Assembly: GCA_964236735.1 (NCBI GenBank)
Contig: CAXSFM010000004.1
Location: forward strand, 186,001-250,000
Direction: 5' to 3'
From: JAIVJG01 sp964236735
GTDB lineage: Bacteria; Acidobacteriota; Blastocatellia; Pyrinomonadales; Pyrinomonadaceae
DNA length: 64,000 bases
Position 1 is the stretch's first letter; each line of letters starts with the position of its first letter. Made by a program: the position numbers and the translations under genes. This document shows positions 51,816 through 60,228 of the stretch, one piece after another. The notes under the pieces are model-generated. The model saw only the letters and a list, made by a program, of their open reading frames with translations, ran no database searches and was not told the DNA's origin.

Positions 51816-53190
51816 GGAGCACCTCCAGGTCTTTCTTCGATTCAGTTTCAGCGTAGATGCGTACCATCGGCTCAGTCCCCGATGGGCGCATCAATAGCCA
51901 TGAGCCATCTGCAAAAATAAACTTCACGCCGTCCATCCGGTTGACACGCTCGACGCGACGCCCGCCGATGTCCGAAGGTTCGCGAGCGAGTTTCTCTTGT
52001 AAGGTGGCGGCGATGTCCGGCGTCAGTTTCACACCGATGCGACCGTTTTCAAGTTTTCCGACTCGCGCGTACAAAGCTTCCAACTGTTCGTTGAGAGACG
52101 CGCCGCGCACTGCGACCGCTTCCGCCGCCAGCAGGCACGCGATGATTCCATCTTTCTCAGGATAGTGGCCGCGAATCGAAAGTCCGGCTGATTCTTCACC
52201 GCCGAGAATAATCTTGTCCTCGTTAATCAACTCGCCGATGAACTTAAAGCCCACCGGAGTTTCATAGACCGGCAGCCCGCGTGATTCGGCAACGCGATCT
52301 ACGAAGTGCGATGTCGCCACAGAACGCGCCACGCCGTCCGTCCATCCACGCGATTCGGCCAGATAGTCGAAGAGAATCGCGATCAGATTATTCGGCGTGA
52401 TGAATGTGCCGTCAGCATCGAGCACGCCGAAGCGATCTCCATCCCCGTCGGTCGCTAAACCCAGCGCACACTTGTTCTTCTTGACGACCTCGCGCAATTC
52501 GTCGAGGTGGTCTTCCCCCGGTTCAGGTGAACGGCCACCGAACATCACATCGCGCCAGTCATGTATCGTTTCTACTTCGACGCCATGTTGTCGAAGCGCG
52601 TAATCCAAATAACCTCTGCCCGTTCCCCACAGCGGATCGTAGGCATATCGCGCCCCCGCCTTGACGATGTCGTCAAAGCGAATTTTGCTCTCCAGATCGG
52701 CGATGTATGTTGGAAGCGGATCATAGGATTCAAGGTCAACTGATGCGCTCGCGTCCCGACTTGTCTCACCCAGCGCGCCATCGTTGCTAAGAAATTCCTC
52801 GACCTGCTTGGTCGCTTCAGGTAAAGCGGGCGCGCCATCTGCTGTGGAAAACTTCATCCCGCTGTATTCAGGCGGGTTATGTGAAGCCGTGAAGTTAATC
52901 GCGCCTATCGCCTTCCGGCTGCGAATGGCATGGGAAATCGTCGGAGTAGGCGTAGGGCGATTACAAAGCAAGGCCTTAAAACCGTAAGCTTTAATTTCCT
53001 CAAGACACAAATTGGCGAAAATTTCCCCCATAAACCGTGTGTCGTAACCTATTATTAGAGAGTTTCCTTTGTTCGCACCTGTAGATTGAAGATACTGGCA
53101 AATCGCTCTGGTCACGCGACGCACGTTCGCAAATGTGAACTCATCTGCGATAATCGCTCGCCAACCGGAAGTGCCAAAACGTATTGCCAT
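51784..53190 (-). CDS. Phosphoglucomutase/phosphomannomutase family protein
   Basis: A 468-residue alpha-D-phosphohexomutase. The catalytic phosphoserine loop is TASHNPPEYSG (near 98-108), the metal-binding loop DGDGDRFG (near 243-250), the sugar-binding loop GGEESAG and the phosphate-binding loop RPSGTEPMVRIYAE at the C-terminus. All four are intact. It interconverts 1- and 6-phosphates of glucose or mannose for cell-envelope precursors; the exact sugar is not clear. The start MAIRFGTSGWR is the normal family start. Confidence 0.93.
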   Translation of the reverse strand: MAIRFGTSGWRAIIADEFTFANVRRVTRAICQYLQSTGANKGNSLIIGYDTRFMGEIFANLCLEEIKAYGFKALLCNRPTPTPTISHAIRSRKAIGAINFTASHNPPEYSGMKFSTADGAPALPEATKQVEEFLSNDGALGETSRDASASVDLESYDPLPTYIADLESKIRFDDIVKAGARYAYDPLWGTGRGYLDYALRQHGVEVETIHDWRDVMFGGRSPEPGEDHLDELREVVKKNKCALGLATDGDGDRFGVLDADGTFITPNNLIAILFDYLAESRGWTDGVARSVATSHFVDRVAESRGLPVYETPVGFKFIGELINEDKIILGGEESAGLSIRGHYPEKDGIIACLLAAEAVAVRGASLNEQLEALYARVGKLENGRIGVKLTPDIAATLQEKLAREPSDIGGRRVERVNRMDGVKFIFADGSWLLMRPSGTEPMVRIYAETESKKDLEVLLEQGRKFLLD

Positions 53191-53843
53191 TTAGAGTTAA
53201 CCTCGAGTTAAATCAATAGGAACACAATATGATGTGTGGATAGCGATGAGCAGCACAATAAGACGTGGTGTGAAACTGTCCATCCCTTTGTCATTCAATA
53301 AGTTAGCGACAAAGTGGCGGGAATTTACCATTTATGCCAAAGTCTGTAAAGACATATATTCTCAACGGTTTGAGCAGCTAACTTCAACATTTACATGAGG
53401 TAAGAGCAACAACAGACATCATTCGGCGAACAGGGGGCGAACGGATATTCACGTCTAGGGCAGCGCGTGCAGATCGCTATATCTCACATAAGGATAACAG
53501 GATTCAATGTATCTTGTGGGTGTGGAAAAAATTGAGTATGGGAAGTTCTGTCAGTTGTTCTCAAGGGTCTTCTAAATGTGTTCTTGGGTTTCAAATCTAG
53601 CTGAATGAAAAATATTTATCTTGATCTGCTAAATTTTTGAGATGATCGTGCCTGTATGGAATTAGTAGGTTCTCAGTACTTTTAAGGCAAGACTAATGTC
53701 CTTAATCAATCAAGGAAAACTATCTTAATTCAATAAAATTAGGCAATAATTGAAGTTTTAGGTAAACGTTAGGCTGGTACGAACATTGCTATAAACTTTG
53801 AAAATGGTCTTAAAACTTTAGTTTGGGTAGGAGGAATTACAAC
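53191..53843. other. AT-rich intergenic region, no gene recognised
   Basis: About 650 bp between two divergently transcribed genes, more AT-rich than the coding DNA around it. It contains no open frame with coding character. CTTTGTC and GACAAAG near 53287-53317 can pair as a 7-bp stem. Promoters for both flanking genes should lie here, but no hexamer pair is convincing. A structured RNA cannot be excluded. Confidence 0.4.
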
Positions 53844-54338
53844 ATGGGTTTCTGGGATAAAATGTTTGGTCGAGGGGCATCTGATGCTCAAAAACAGCCT
53901 GACGCGCAGCAGCGTTACAACGAGTTGACGCAAAAATATCAAACCGCCTTGAATTTGGCCGACCAAGAGCATATTCAATTTCAGAATTTGCACTTGCAGG
54001 ATAACAAGCTTTACATTCAAGGAGTTGCGCCGTCAGACGATGCGAAAAACAAATTCAATGAGCAGCTCAACTTGATCAATCCGAGCGGAGATGATGTGAG
54101 TGCCGAGATCAATGTGCAGCAAAGCCAAGCGCAAGCGGCGACGGCCACCGGAGGGACTTCGACCCCCGTGACATACAGCGTCAAGTCGGGCGACACGCTC
54201 TCTAAAATCAGCAAGGAGTATTACGGCACGTCTAACGAATACATGCGTATCTTCTATGCCAACCGCGACAAATTACGCGACCCCGATCACATTCAAGTAG
54301 GACAGGAATTGGTTATCCCAGCCGACGACAATGGTTGA
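53844..54338 (+). CDS. BON and LysM domain protein
   Basis: A 164-residue protein with a BON-type domain (about 20-85, LHLQDNKLYIQGVAPSDDAKNKF) and a C-terminal LysM domain (about 108-160, TYSVKSGDTLSKISKEYYG ... IQVGQELVIP). It resembles the LysM/BON protein YgaU (Kbp) of Escherichia coli, a potassium-binding protein, in size and domain order. There is no signal peptide, as in that protein. AGGAGG precedes the ATG. A strong terminator follows. Confidence 0.85.
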   Translation: MGFWDKMFGRGASDAQKQPDAQQRYNELTQKYQTALNLADQEHIQFQNLHLQDNKLYIQGVAPSDDAKNKFNEQLNLINPSGDDVSAEINVQQSQAQAATATGGTSTPVTYSVKSGDTLSKISKEYYGTSNEYMRIFYANRDKLRDPDHIQVGQELVIPADDNG

Positions 54339-54443
54339 GGAATCGTGCCAAAGCCTTTTGGGGTTTGGTAAATAACTTCCAGACAACATGAGAGACAAAA
54401 GTTGCTTGGAGAGGTTGTTTTAGGATGGTCTGACCGAATCTAA

Positions 54444-54484
54444 AGAGAGGAGTTAGCAGATGAGACGCTAACTCCTCTCTTTTT
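54444..54484 (+). terminator. Intrinsic terminator after the BON-LysM gene
   Basis: A perfect 14-bp stem, AGAGAGGAGTTAGC (54444-54457) with GCTAACTCCTCTCT (54467-54480), then TTTTT. It isolates the his leader from upstream transcription. Confidence 0.92.
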
Positions 54485-54539
54485 CAGCACATAAACAACC
54501 AAATCTGCAGAGGTTTCCTTGTCGAAGGGCAGATAACAT

Positions 54540-54578
54540 TTGACAGCCAACCCGATGGTCGGGTATATAAATCCTTGT
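54540..54578 (+). promoter_or_regulatory. Promoter of the histidine operon
   Basis: A perfect -35 TTGACA (54540-54545) and the -10 region GTATATAAAT with TATATA (54564-54569) at 18-bp spacing. Transcription would start near 54576-54580, about 25 bases before the leader-peptide ATG. Confidence 0.7.
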
Positions 54579-54602
54579 CTGAGGGAGTAACCTTTACACT
54601 AG

Positions 54603-54704
54603 ATGAAGCACCATTCGCATAACAGTGTCACGCATCATGGCAACCATCATCGCCATGCGAGCGGCGTGTTTGTGGATGGCGTTTCTGTTAAGAGCGAAAT
54701 TTAA
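54603..54704 (+). CDS. hisL: Histidine operon leader peptide
   Basis: A 33-codon frame starting MKHHSHNSVTHHGNHHRH. Eight of residues 3-18 are His, encoded by one CAC and seven CAT codons. It lies between the his promoter and hisZ and is followed by an attenuator. When charged tRNA-His is short, ribosomes stall in the His run, letting the antiterminator form; when it is plentiful the terminator forms. GAGGGAG lies 15 bases upstream, a rather long spacing. Too short for usual gene finders. The peptide probably has no function other than its translation. Confidence 0.88.
   Translation: MKHHSHNSVTHHGNHHRHASGVFVDGVSVKSEI
54636..54657 (+). promoter_or_regulatory. Possible pause hairpin in the hisL coding region
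   Basis: CATGGC (54636-54641) pairs with GCCATG (54652-54657) around a 10-base loop made of His codons. It could be the 1:2 pause structure of the attenuator. Confidence 0.45.
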
Positions 54705-54750
54705 TAGCGCAAGACAGAATCGCACGACTTATCGTCCACAGACACGCTGC
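54661..54750 (+). promoter_or_regulatory. Antiterminator of the his attenuator
   Basis: GCGGCGTGTTTGTGGA (54661-54676, within hisL) pairs with TCCACAGACACGCTGC (54735-54750) over 16 continuous base pairs with two G-U wobbles. The 3' arm shares 54744-54750 with the terminator stem, so the two structures exclude each other. Confidence 0.8.
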
Positions 54751-54784
54751 CGCGACATCACAAGTCCGGCAGCGTTTTTCTTTT
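54744..54784 (+). terminator. Attenuator terminator before hisZ
   Basis: ACGCTGCCG (54744-54752) pairs with CGGCAGCGT (54767-54775), with an inner GAC/GTC pairing, and is followed by T-rich DNA (TTTTTCTTTT, 54775-54784). It lies 52 bp upstream of the hisZ ATG. Confidence 0.88.
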
Positions 54785-54835
54785 GTACATTTCAGCAATA
54801 ATTACCCGCAAGCCGTTGATTGCCTATCGCTTGTT

Positions 54836-55960
54836 ATGAATGAGCCACTGTCAAAAATTCCAAGTGGGATGCGCTACTACTTTGGAGCGGAGGCGCGTCT
54901 GCGTCGGGCAGTCGAAGACAGGGTGATGTCGGTCTTTGACGGCTGGAGTTATGAAGAAATTACGACACCGTCTGTTGATTACAATGCGCTGTTTGAGCGT
55001 GGAATGGGACAGACAGAGGCGCAACGCGCTTTTCGTTTCACGGACACGGACGGGCGTATGTTGGCCTTACGCTCCGACGTTACTTCATCTGTGGCGCGCG
55101 CCGCCGCCACACTTTTTGCGGCGCGTCCGAGACCCTTACGTTTTTGTTATGCCGCGTCGGTCTTTCGCCAACGCCCGCGTTCCCGCGCGGAGTGGCGCAG
55201 GCAAAACCGGCAACTTGGTTGCGAGTTGATCGGCGCGGGTAGCAGCGCGGCAGATATGGAAGTTCTCCTGATAGCCGTTGAGGTGCTTGAAAAGTTGGGT
55301 TTCAATGGACGCTATCGCATCACGCTCAATCATGTAGGAGTCCTCAACGGATTGTCTGAACAATTCGCTCTCGACGTATCCGGGCGGGAACGGATGCGGG
55401 AAATGATTGACACCAGAGACGACGCCAATTTGAAAAGTTTTTTTGATGGTTATGCACCTGCCGGGATGAGCGACGCGCTGGCGGGAAATTTCACGAAACA
55501 TGCGGGCAAGTTGGAGATAATGAGAAATGCGCGCGTTGTGTTGAAAGGAGCACGTGCGGTGGCGGCTCTTGATGCGCTTGAAGAAGTGTGGCGCGTCGTC
55601 GAGGCTCTGGAATTGGATAAGGCTTTCGAGATTGACATGGCCGACGTGTCAGGACTCGATTATTACACGGGGCTGATCTTCAAAATATATGTGGAGGGCG
55701 CGGGCACGCGCGTCGGGAGCGGTGGACGTTATGACGATCTCACCGGCAACTTCGGGCGCAGCGAAGCCGCCGTGGGTTTCGTCCTCGACCTCGATGCAAT
55801 CACGGACGTGCTGGCAAAGGGCAACACTTTCGAGTCGAACGACTTTAAGCAGCCCACGCCATCCATCATCGAAGATGATTCTCAGAAAGAAGCGTTTAGG
55901 GACGCAAGGCGCAGGCGCGAGAGTGGTGAGAAAGTGCGTTTGGACGAGGGGGGCGCGTGA
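54836..55960 (+). CDS. hisZ: ATP phosphoribosyltransferase regulatory subunit HisZ
   Basis: A 374-residue HisRS-like protein without the C-terminal anticodon domain of true HisRS. It shows class II-like motifs SKIPSGMRYYFG, TDTDGRMLALRSDVTSSVAR, CYAASVFRQRPRSRAEWRRQNRQLGCELIG and SGLDYYTGLIFKIY. HisZ activates the short HisG and gives histidine feedback control. The last 45 residues are a charged tail. It is the first gene after the attenuator, and the hisG start overlaps its stop, so a HisRS identity is rejected. Confidence 0.9.
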   Translation: MNEPLSKIPSGMRYYFGAEARLRRAVEDRVMSVFDGWSYEEITTPSVDYNALFERGMGQTEAQRAFRFTDTDGRMLALRSDVTSSVARAAATLFAARPRPLRFCYAASVFRQRPRSRAEWRRQNRQLGCELIGAGSSAADMEVLLIAVEVLEKLGFNGRYRITLNHVGVLNGLSEQFALDVSGRERMREMIDTRDDANLKSFFDGYAPAGMSDALAGNFTKHAGKLEIMRNARVVLKGARAVAALDALEEVWRVVEALELDKAFEIDMADVSGLDYYTGLIFKIYVEGAGTRVGSGGRYDDLTGNFGRSEAAVGFVLDLDAITDVLAKGNTFESNDFKQPTPSIIEDDSQKEAFRDARRRRESGEKVRLDEGGA

Positions 55961-56598
55961 TGCTGACCATCGCGATTGCCAAGGGACGGATGCAGGATGA
56001 GGCGCTCGACTTGCTCAGACGCGCGGGCATCCGCGTGAGCCAGGAGGCGTTGGCTTCGCGCCGTCTGGCGATTGAAGACGACGGCGGCGCGTATCGTTTT
56101 ATCTTCGTCAAGCCGGCTGATGTGCCGGTCTATGTCGAGCATGGCATCGCGGACTGCGGTGTTGTCGGTCGGGACGTGCTGCTGGAAGCGGACGCAGACC
56201 TGCTGCAACCGCTTGATCTCTGTATCAGTCGTTGCTGCATCGCGGTGGCGGCGCTGAACGGCGAATGGAGGAAGGATACGGGAATGCTTCACGTCGCGAC
56301 GAAGTATCCGCGCATCGCTTCCGCCTACTTCGGTTCGCGTGGCGTGCCGGTCGAGATTATTGAACTATCAGGCTCGGTCGAATTGGCTCCCGTGCTCGGC
56401 CTCGCCGATTGCATCGTTGATCTCGTCGAGACGGGGCGCACGTTAGTGGAAAACGGACTCTCAATCATCGAGATGATTACGGAATCAAGCGGGCGGCTGG
56501 TCGTCAATCGCGCGAGTTACCAGTTAAAGGCGGCGGCGATCTCGGAGCTAATCGAGAGGTTGAGTGAAGCGGTCAGAGAAAGCGGGGCGAGCGTGTGA
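55957..56598 (+). CDS. hisG: ATP phosphoribosyltransferase catalytic subunit, short form
   Basis: A 213-residue short-form HisG lacking the C-terminal regulatory domain, which agrees with the hisZ gene before it. It joins ATP and PRPP in the first step of histidine synthesis. LTIAIAKGRMQDEALDLLRRAG starts the fold; the PRPP-binding loop is LADCIVDLVETGRTLVENGL. GTG 55957 overlaps the hisZ stop; ATG 55960 is an equally good start. Confidence 0.95.
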   Translation: MMLTIAIAKGRMQDEALDLLRRAGIRVSQEALASRRLAIEDDGGAYRFIFVKPADVPVYVEHGIADCGVVGRDVLLEADADLLQPLDLCISRCCIAVAALNGEWRKDTGMLHVATKYPRIASAYFGSRGVPVEIIELSGSVELAPVLGLADCIVDLVETGRTLVENGLSIIEMITESSGRLVVNRASYQLKAAAISELIERLSEAVRESGASV

Positions 56599-57893
56599 TC
56601 GAAATTATCAAGAGCGCGGACGCGGTTCGGCGTCGCGAGAAAATCGCGCGCATCAAAGAGCGCAACGTCTCGTTCGATACTGAATTGACGAGCGTCGTCG
56701 CGGAGATTATCGAAGAGGTGCGGCGACGAGGCGATGCGGCGTTGCTCGACTACACGGCGCGTTTCGACAACGTGCGTCTCAAGGCGGATGAGCTTCGCGT
56801 AGATGAAAACACCTTGCGCGCAAACGCCGCGCGGGTTGATAAAAAAGTGTTGGAAGCGTTGCGCGCCAGCATCGGCAACGTGCGCGCATTTCACGAACGC
56901 GAGCGCGTCGCATCGTGGGAGATGGAGATGGGGCGCGGCGTGCGTCTCGGCCAGCGCATCACGCCCATAGAGTCGGCTGGTTTGTACGTGCCGGGCGGGA
57001 CGGCGAGTTATCCTTCGTCGGTAGTGATGAACGTTGTGCCGGCGCAGGTCGCGGGCGTCAGACGCATCGCCGTTGCCACGCCGCCTCGCACGCTGGCGGA
57101 GACACCGGCGGTGGCGGCGGCGCTCGTCGAACTCGGCGTGACGGAAATTTATTGCGTCGGCGGAGCGCAGGCCATCGCCGCGCTGGCTTATGGAACCGAG
57201 ACCGTTCCGCGTGTGGACATCATCACAGGGCCGGGCAACAAGTTCGTGGCGGCGGCGAAAAAAAATGTTTTCGGCGCGGTCGGGATTGATTCAATCGCGG
57301 GGCCGAGCGAGATTCTGATTCTGGCGGACGAGACGGCACGCGCGGATTTCGTCGCGGCTGACATGCTTGCACAATCCGAACACGGAGAAGACGCATCCGC
57401 CGTGCTGGTGACGACGAGCGCAGACTTGGCCGGAGCGGTTACTGATGAATTAGCGAGACAGATTCAGACGCTCCGGCGCAGACAAATCATCTCGCGCTCG
57501 TTGACGGACTACGGCGCAATCTTCGTCGTGCGCGACATTGAAGCGGCGTGCGCGCTCGTCAACGAACTCGCGCCGGAGCATCTCGAAATCGTCATGCGCG
57601 ATGAAGAGGCAGCGGCATCGCGCGTGCTTCATGCGGGCGCGATTTTTTTCGGAGGGCACACGCCGGAAGCGGTCGGCGATTATTTCGCGGGGCCGAATCA
57701 CGTCCTGCCGACCGGCGGCGCAGCGCGTTTCTCATCCGCGCTCGGCGTCCACAATTTTTTGCGGCGCACGAGCATCATTCGATACACGCGGGAAGAATTG
57801 AACGAGACAGGCAAACAAATCGTCGCGCTCGCCGACGCGGAAAGACTCGACGCGCACGCGCGCTCGATTCTGGCGCGTCTGGATGCCGACTAA
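56595..57893 (+). CDS. hisD: Histidinol dehydrogenase
   Basis: A 432-residue zinc-dependent enzyme that oxidises histidinol to histidine in two NAD steps. Seen are ESAGLYVPGGTASYPSSVVMNVVPAQVAGV (about 133-162), the GNKFVAAAKKNVFGAVGIDSIAGPSEI block near 213-240, and AQSEHGEDASAVLVTTS with the ligands Gln and His. The C-terminal FLRRTSIIRYTREEL is also typical. The GTG start overlaps hisG by four bases. Confidence 0.96.
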   Translation: MIEIIKSADAVRRREKIARIKERNVSFDTELTSVVAEIIEEVRRRGDAALLDYTARFDNVRLKADELRVDENTLRANAARVDKKVLEALRASIGNVRAFHERERVASWEMEMGRGVRLGQRITPIESAGLYVPGGTASYPSSVVMNVVPAQVAGVRRIAVATPPRTLAETPAVAAALVELGVTEIYCVGGAQAIAALAYGTETVPRVDIITGPGNKFVAAAKKNVFGAVGIDSIAGPSEILILADETARADFVAADMLAQSEHGEDASAVLVTTSADLAGAVTDELARQIQTLRRRQIISRSLTDYGAIFVVRDIEAACALVNELAPEHLEIVMRDEEAAASRVLHAGAIFFGGHTPEAVGDYFAGPNHVLPTGGAARFSSALGVHNFLRRTSIIRYTREELNETGKQIVALADAERLDAHARSILARLDAD

Positions 57894-57920
57894 AATTCGA
57901 TTAGTGGATTAAAAACGCGA

Positions 57921-59003
57921 ATGAAGAATCCGCTCGATAAAATCAAAACCGGCGTGCGCGAGTTGCGCGCTTACACGTTGTCGGCTGACCGTGCGACGAC
58001 GAAGATCAACCAGAATGAAAATCCGTTCGACGTGTCCGAGCGCATCAAGCTGGAAACAATCCGGCGTCTGAACGCGCGCGAGTGGTCGCGTTACCCGGAC
58101 TTCGTGCCGGTCAGCCTACATGGAAAACTGGCGGCCTTCGTCAACTGGTTGCCGGATGGAATTGTCGCCGGCAACGGCTCGAACGAATTGATACAGGCGT
58201 TGTTGATGGTGACGGTCGGCGAGGGAAAGCGCGTGCTTCTCTCGGAGCCGACGTTCATGCTGTACAGACAAATCGTGACGGTGCTCGGCGGCGAGACGTT
58301 AAGCGTGCCGCTCAACTCTGATTTGCAATTTGACATTTCTGCCTTGAAGGATGCGATTGAAAAATCACAGCCGGACGTGACCATCCTCTGCTCGCCAAAT
58401 AATCCGACAGGCTGTCGCATCGAGCGTGACGATCTCAAACAGTTGCTTGAAGTCGCGGAGGGACTCGTCGTCGTGGACGAAGCCTATTATGAGTTCGCGC
58501 GCGAGACGGTCGCGCCGCTCTTGAACGATTACAAGAATCTCGTCGTTCTCCGAACCTTCTCGAAAGCGAAGGCGCTGGCGGCGTTGCGTGTCGGGTATCT
58601 GCTGGCTGCGCCGGATGTGGCGCGCGAAATCAGCAAGGCTGTGTTGCCGTACAATCTCAACCTCTTTTCGCAGACCGCCGCCGAAGTGGCCGTCGAGTTT
58701 TACGAAGACGAAGTGTTGCCGACGGTGCGCCTCATTATCTCTGAGCGCGAAAGACTTTTTGAAGGACTCGCGTGCGTGCCGGGTCTCGCGCCAATTCCGT
58801 CGAGCGCGAATTTTATGATCGTTCGCTCGTCCATGCATCCAAGACAAGTCTTCGCGGAACTGCTCAAACGCGACATCCTGATTCGTGATGTGAGCGGCTA
58901 CCCAATGCTTGCCGATTACTTTCGCGTCAGCGTCGGGACGCCTGTAGAGAATGACAAGTTGCTGGCGGCGCTGCATGAGATTTTTGAGAAAGGAAACGAA
59001 TGA
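57921..59003 (+). CDS. hisC: Histidinol-phosphate aminotransferase
   Basis: A 360-residue class II-type PLP aminotransferase. The PLP lysine is in RTFSKAKALAALRVGY (K213), with CSPNNPTGCRI and VVDEAYYEF as PLP-binding segments; NQNENPFDVSE at the start binds substrate. The step converts imidazole acetol phosphate to histidinol phosphate. It lies 27 bp after hisD and directly before hisB. Confidence 0.95.
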   Translation: MKNPLDKIKTGVRELRAYTLSADRATTKINQNENPFDVSERIKLETIRRLNAREWSRYPDFVPVSLHGKLAAFVNWLPDGIVAGNGSNELIQALLMVTVGEGKRVLLSEPTFMLYRQIVTVLGGETLSVPLNSDLQFDISALKDAIEKSQPDVTILCSPNNPTGCRIERDDLKQLLEVAEGLVVVDEAYYEFARETVAPLLNDYKNLVVLRTFSKAKALAALRVGYLLAAPDVAREISKAVLPYNLNLFSQTAAEVAVEFYEDEVLPTVRLIISERERLFEGLACVPGLAPIPSSANFMIVRSSMHPRQVFAELLKRDILIRDVSGYPMLADYFRVSVGTPVENDKLLAALHEIFEKGNE

Positions 59004-59007
59004 AGTG

Positions 59008-59598
59008 ATGATGGCACGCATGGGCGAAGTTCAGCGAAAGACGAAAGAGACGGACGTGAGAATGAGTCTGACGCTCGACGGCAGCGGAAACTCTGAGGTG
59101 TCAACCGGAGTTCCATTTCTCGATCACATGCTTGAGCTTTTCGCGCGTCACGGCTTGTTCGATCTGGAAGTCGAGTGCAAGGGCGACCTTGAGATTGACG
59201 ACCATCATACGGTCGAAGACATTGCGATTTGTCTTGGTCAATCGCTCGCCAGTGCGCTCGGAGACAAGGCCGGCATCACGCGCTACGGGTCGGCGCTTGT
59301 CCCTATGGATGAGGCGTTGTGCCGCGCCGTGATTGATCTGTCGGGACGTTCCTTTCTCGTCTATGAAGTCGAAACCAGACGACACACCATCGGCAATTTC
59401 TCGGTCGAGTTGGCCGAGCATTTCTGGCGTTCATTCAGCGAAGCGGCGCGCTGCAATTTGCACATTGATTGTCTGCGCGGGCGCAACACGCACCACATCC
59501 TCGAAGGCACTTTCAAGGCGACGGCTCGCGCTCTGCGTCAGGCAGTGGAGCGCGATGCGCGCGTGGTCGGCGTGTTGAGCACGAAAGGAGTGCTGTAA
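59008..59598 (+). CDS. hisB: Imidazoleglycerol-phosphate dehydratase
   Basis: A 196-residue single-function IGPD, without the phosphatase domain found in Escherichia coli HisB. Metal-binding repeats are present: FLDHMLELFARHG and DDHHTVEDIAICLGQ in the first half, HFWRSFSEAARCNLHI and NTHHILEGTFKATARAL in the second. ATG 59008 or 59011 gives the normal length; the frame is open upstream into hisC. The missing phosphatase is probably supplied by the gene at 61664-62446. Confidence 0.94.
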   Translation: MMARMGEVQRKTKETDVRMSLTLDGSGNSEVSTGVPFLDHMLELFARHGLFDLEVECKGDLEIDDHHTVEDIAICLGQSLASALGDKAGITRYGSALVPMDEALCRAVIDLSGRSFLVYEVETRRHTIGNFSVELAEHFWRSFSEAARCNLHIDCLRGRNTHHILEGTFKATARALRQAVERDARVVGVLSTKGVL

Positions 59599-59602
59599 AA
59601 CT

Positions 59603-60223
59603 TTGTCCCGCGTGGCGATTATTGATTACGGTGTGGGCAATCTGCGCTCGGTCGAGAAGGCGTTCACGGCTGGCGGCTGCGAGGCCGTCGTCAGTTCAAA
59701 CGAGCGCGTGTTGCGCGATGCCGAGCGTCTGGTGCTGCCGGGCGTCGGAGCTTTTCGCGCTTGCATGGACGGCCTGCGCCAGCGCGGCTTCGACAAACTC
59801 GTGCGCGAGCGCGTCGCCGAAGGGACGCCGCTGCTTGGCGTCTGCGTCGGAATGCAAATGCTCTTTGAAGAGTCGGAAGAATTCGGGCGTTGCGAGGGAC
59901 TCGGAATATTGCGCGGCAGCGTGCGGCGTTTCAGCGATGACCTGCGCGTTCCGCACATCGGCTGGAATCAAGTGGTCTGGCAGAGAGAACATGCGCTGAC
60001 GGCGGGAATTGAAAGCGACAGTTTTTTTTATTTCGTCCATTCATATTTTTGCGATGCGACTGATGCGAATGCGGTGCTGGGGAAAACGGAGTACGGCATC
60101 ACCTACGCATCCGTCGTCGCGCAGGGAAACGTGTGCGGCGTCCAGTGCCATCCAGAAAAAAGTCAGGGGGCGGGCCTGCGCCTGTTACAGAATTTCGTGC
60201 AGGGCGCATTGCCTCAATCATAA
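59603..60223 (+). CDS. hisH: Imidazole glycerol phosphate synthase, glutamine amidotransferase subunit
   Basis: A 206-residue class I glutaminase. The nucleophile Cys is in LLGVCVGMQMLFEESEE (C82 region), and the His-Glu pair in GVQCHPEKSQGAG near the C-terminus. It delivers ammonia to HisF. The start is TTG (59603) or GTG (59612). hisF begins six bases after its stop; hisA, which commonly lies between hisH and hisF, is absent. Confidence 0.95.
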   Translation: MSRVAIIDYGVGNLRSVEKAFTAGGCEAVVSSNERVLRDAERLVLPGVGAFRACMDGLRQRGFDKLVRERVAEGTPLLGVCVGMQMLFEESEEFGRCEGLGILRGSVRRFSDDLRVPHIGWNQVVWQREHALTAGIESDSFFYFVHSYFCDATDANAVLGKTEYGITYASVVAQGNVCGVQCHPEKSQGAGLRLLQNFVQGALPQS

Positions 60224-60228
60224 ACGAC

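Noticed and set aside
54836..55960. Histidyl-tRNA synthetase (hisS)
   Set aside because: It lacks the C-terminal anticodon-binding domain, is directly followed by a short-form hisG and heads a his operon, so it is HisZ.
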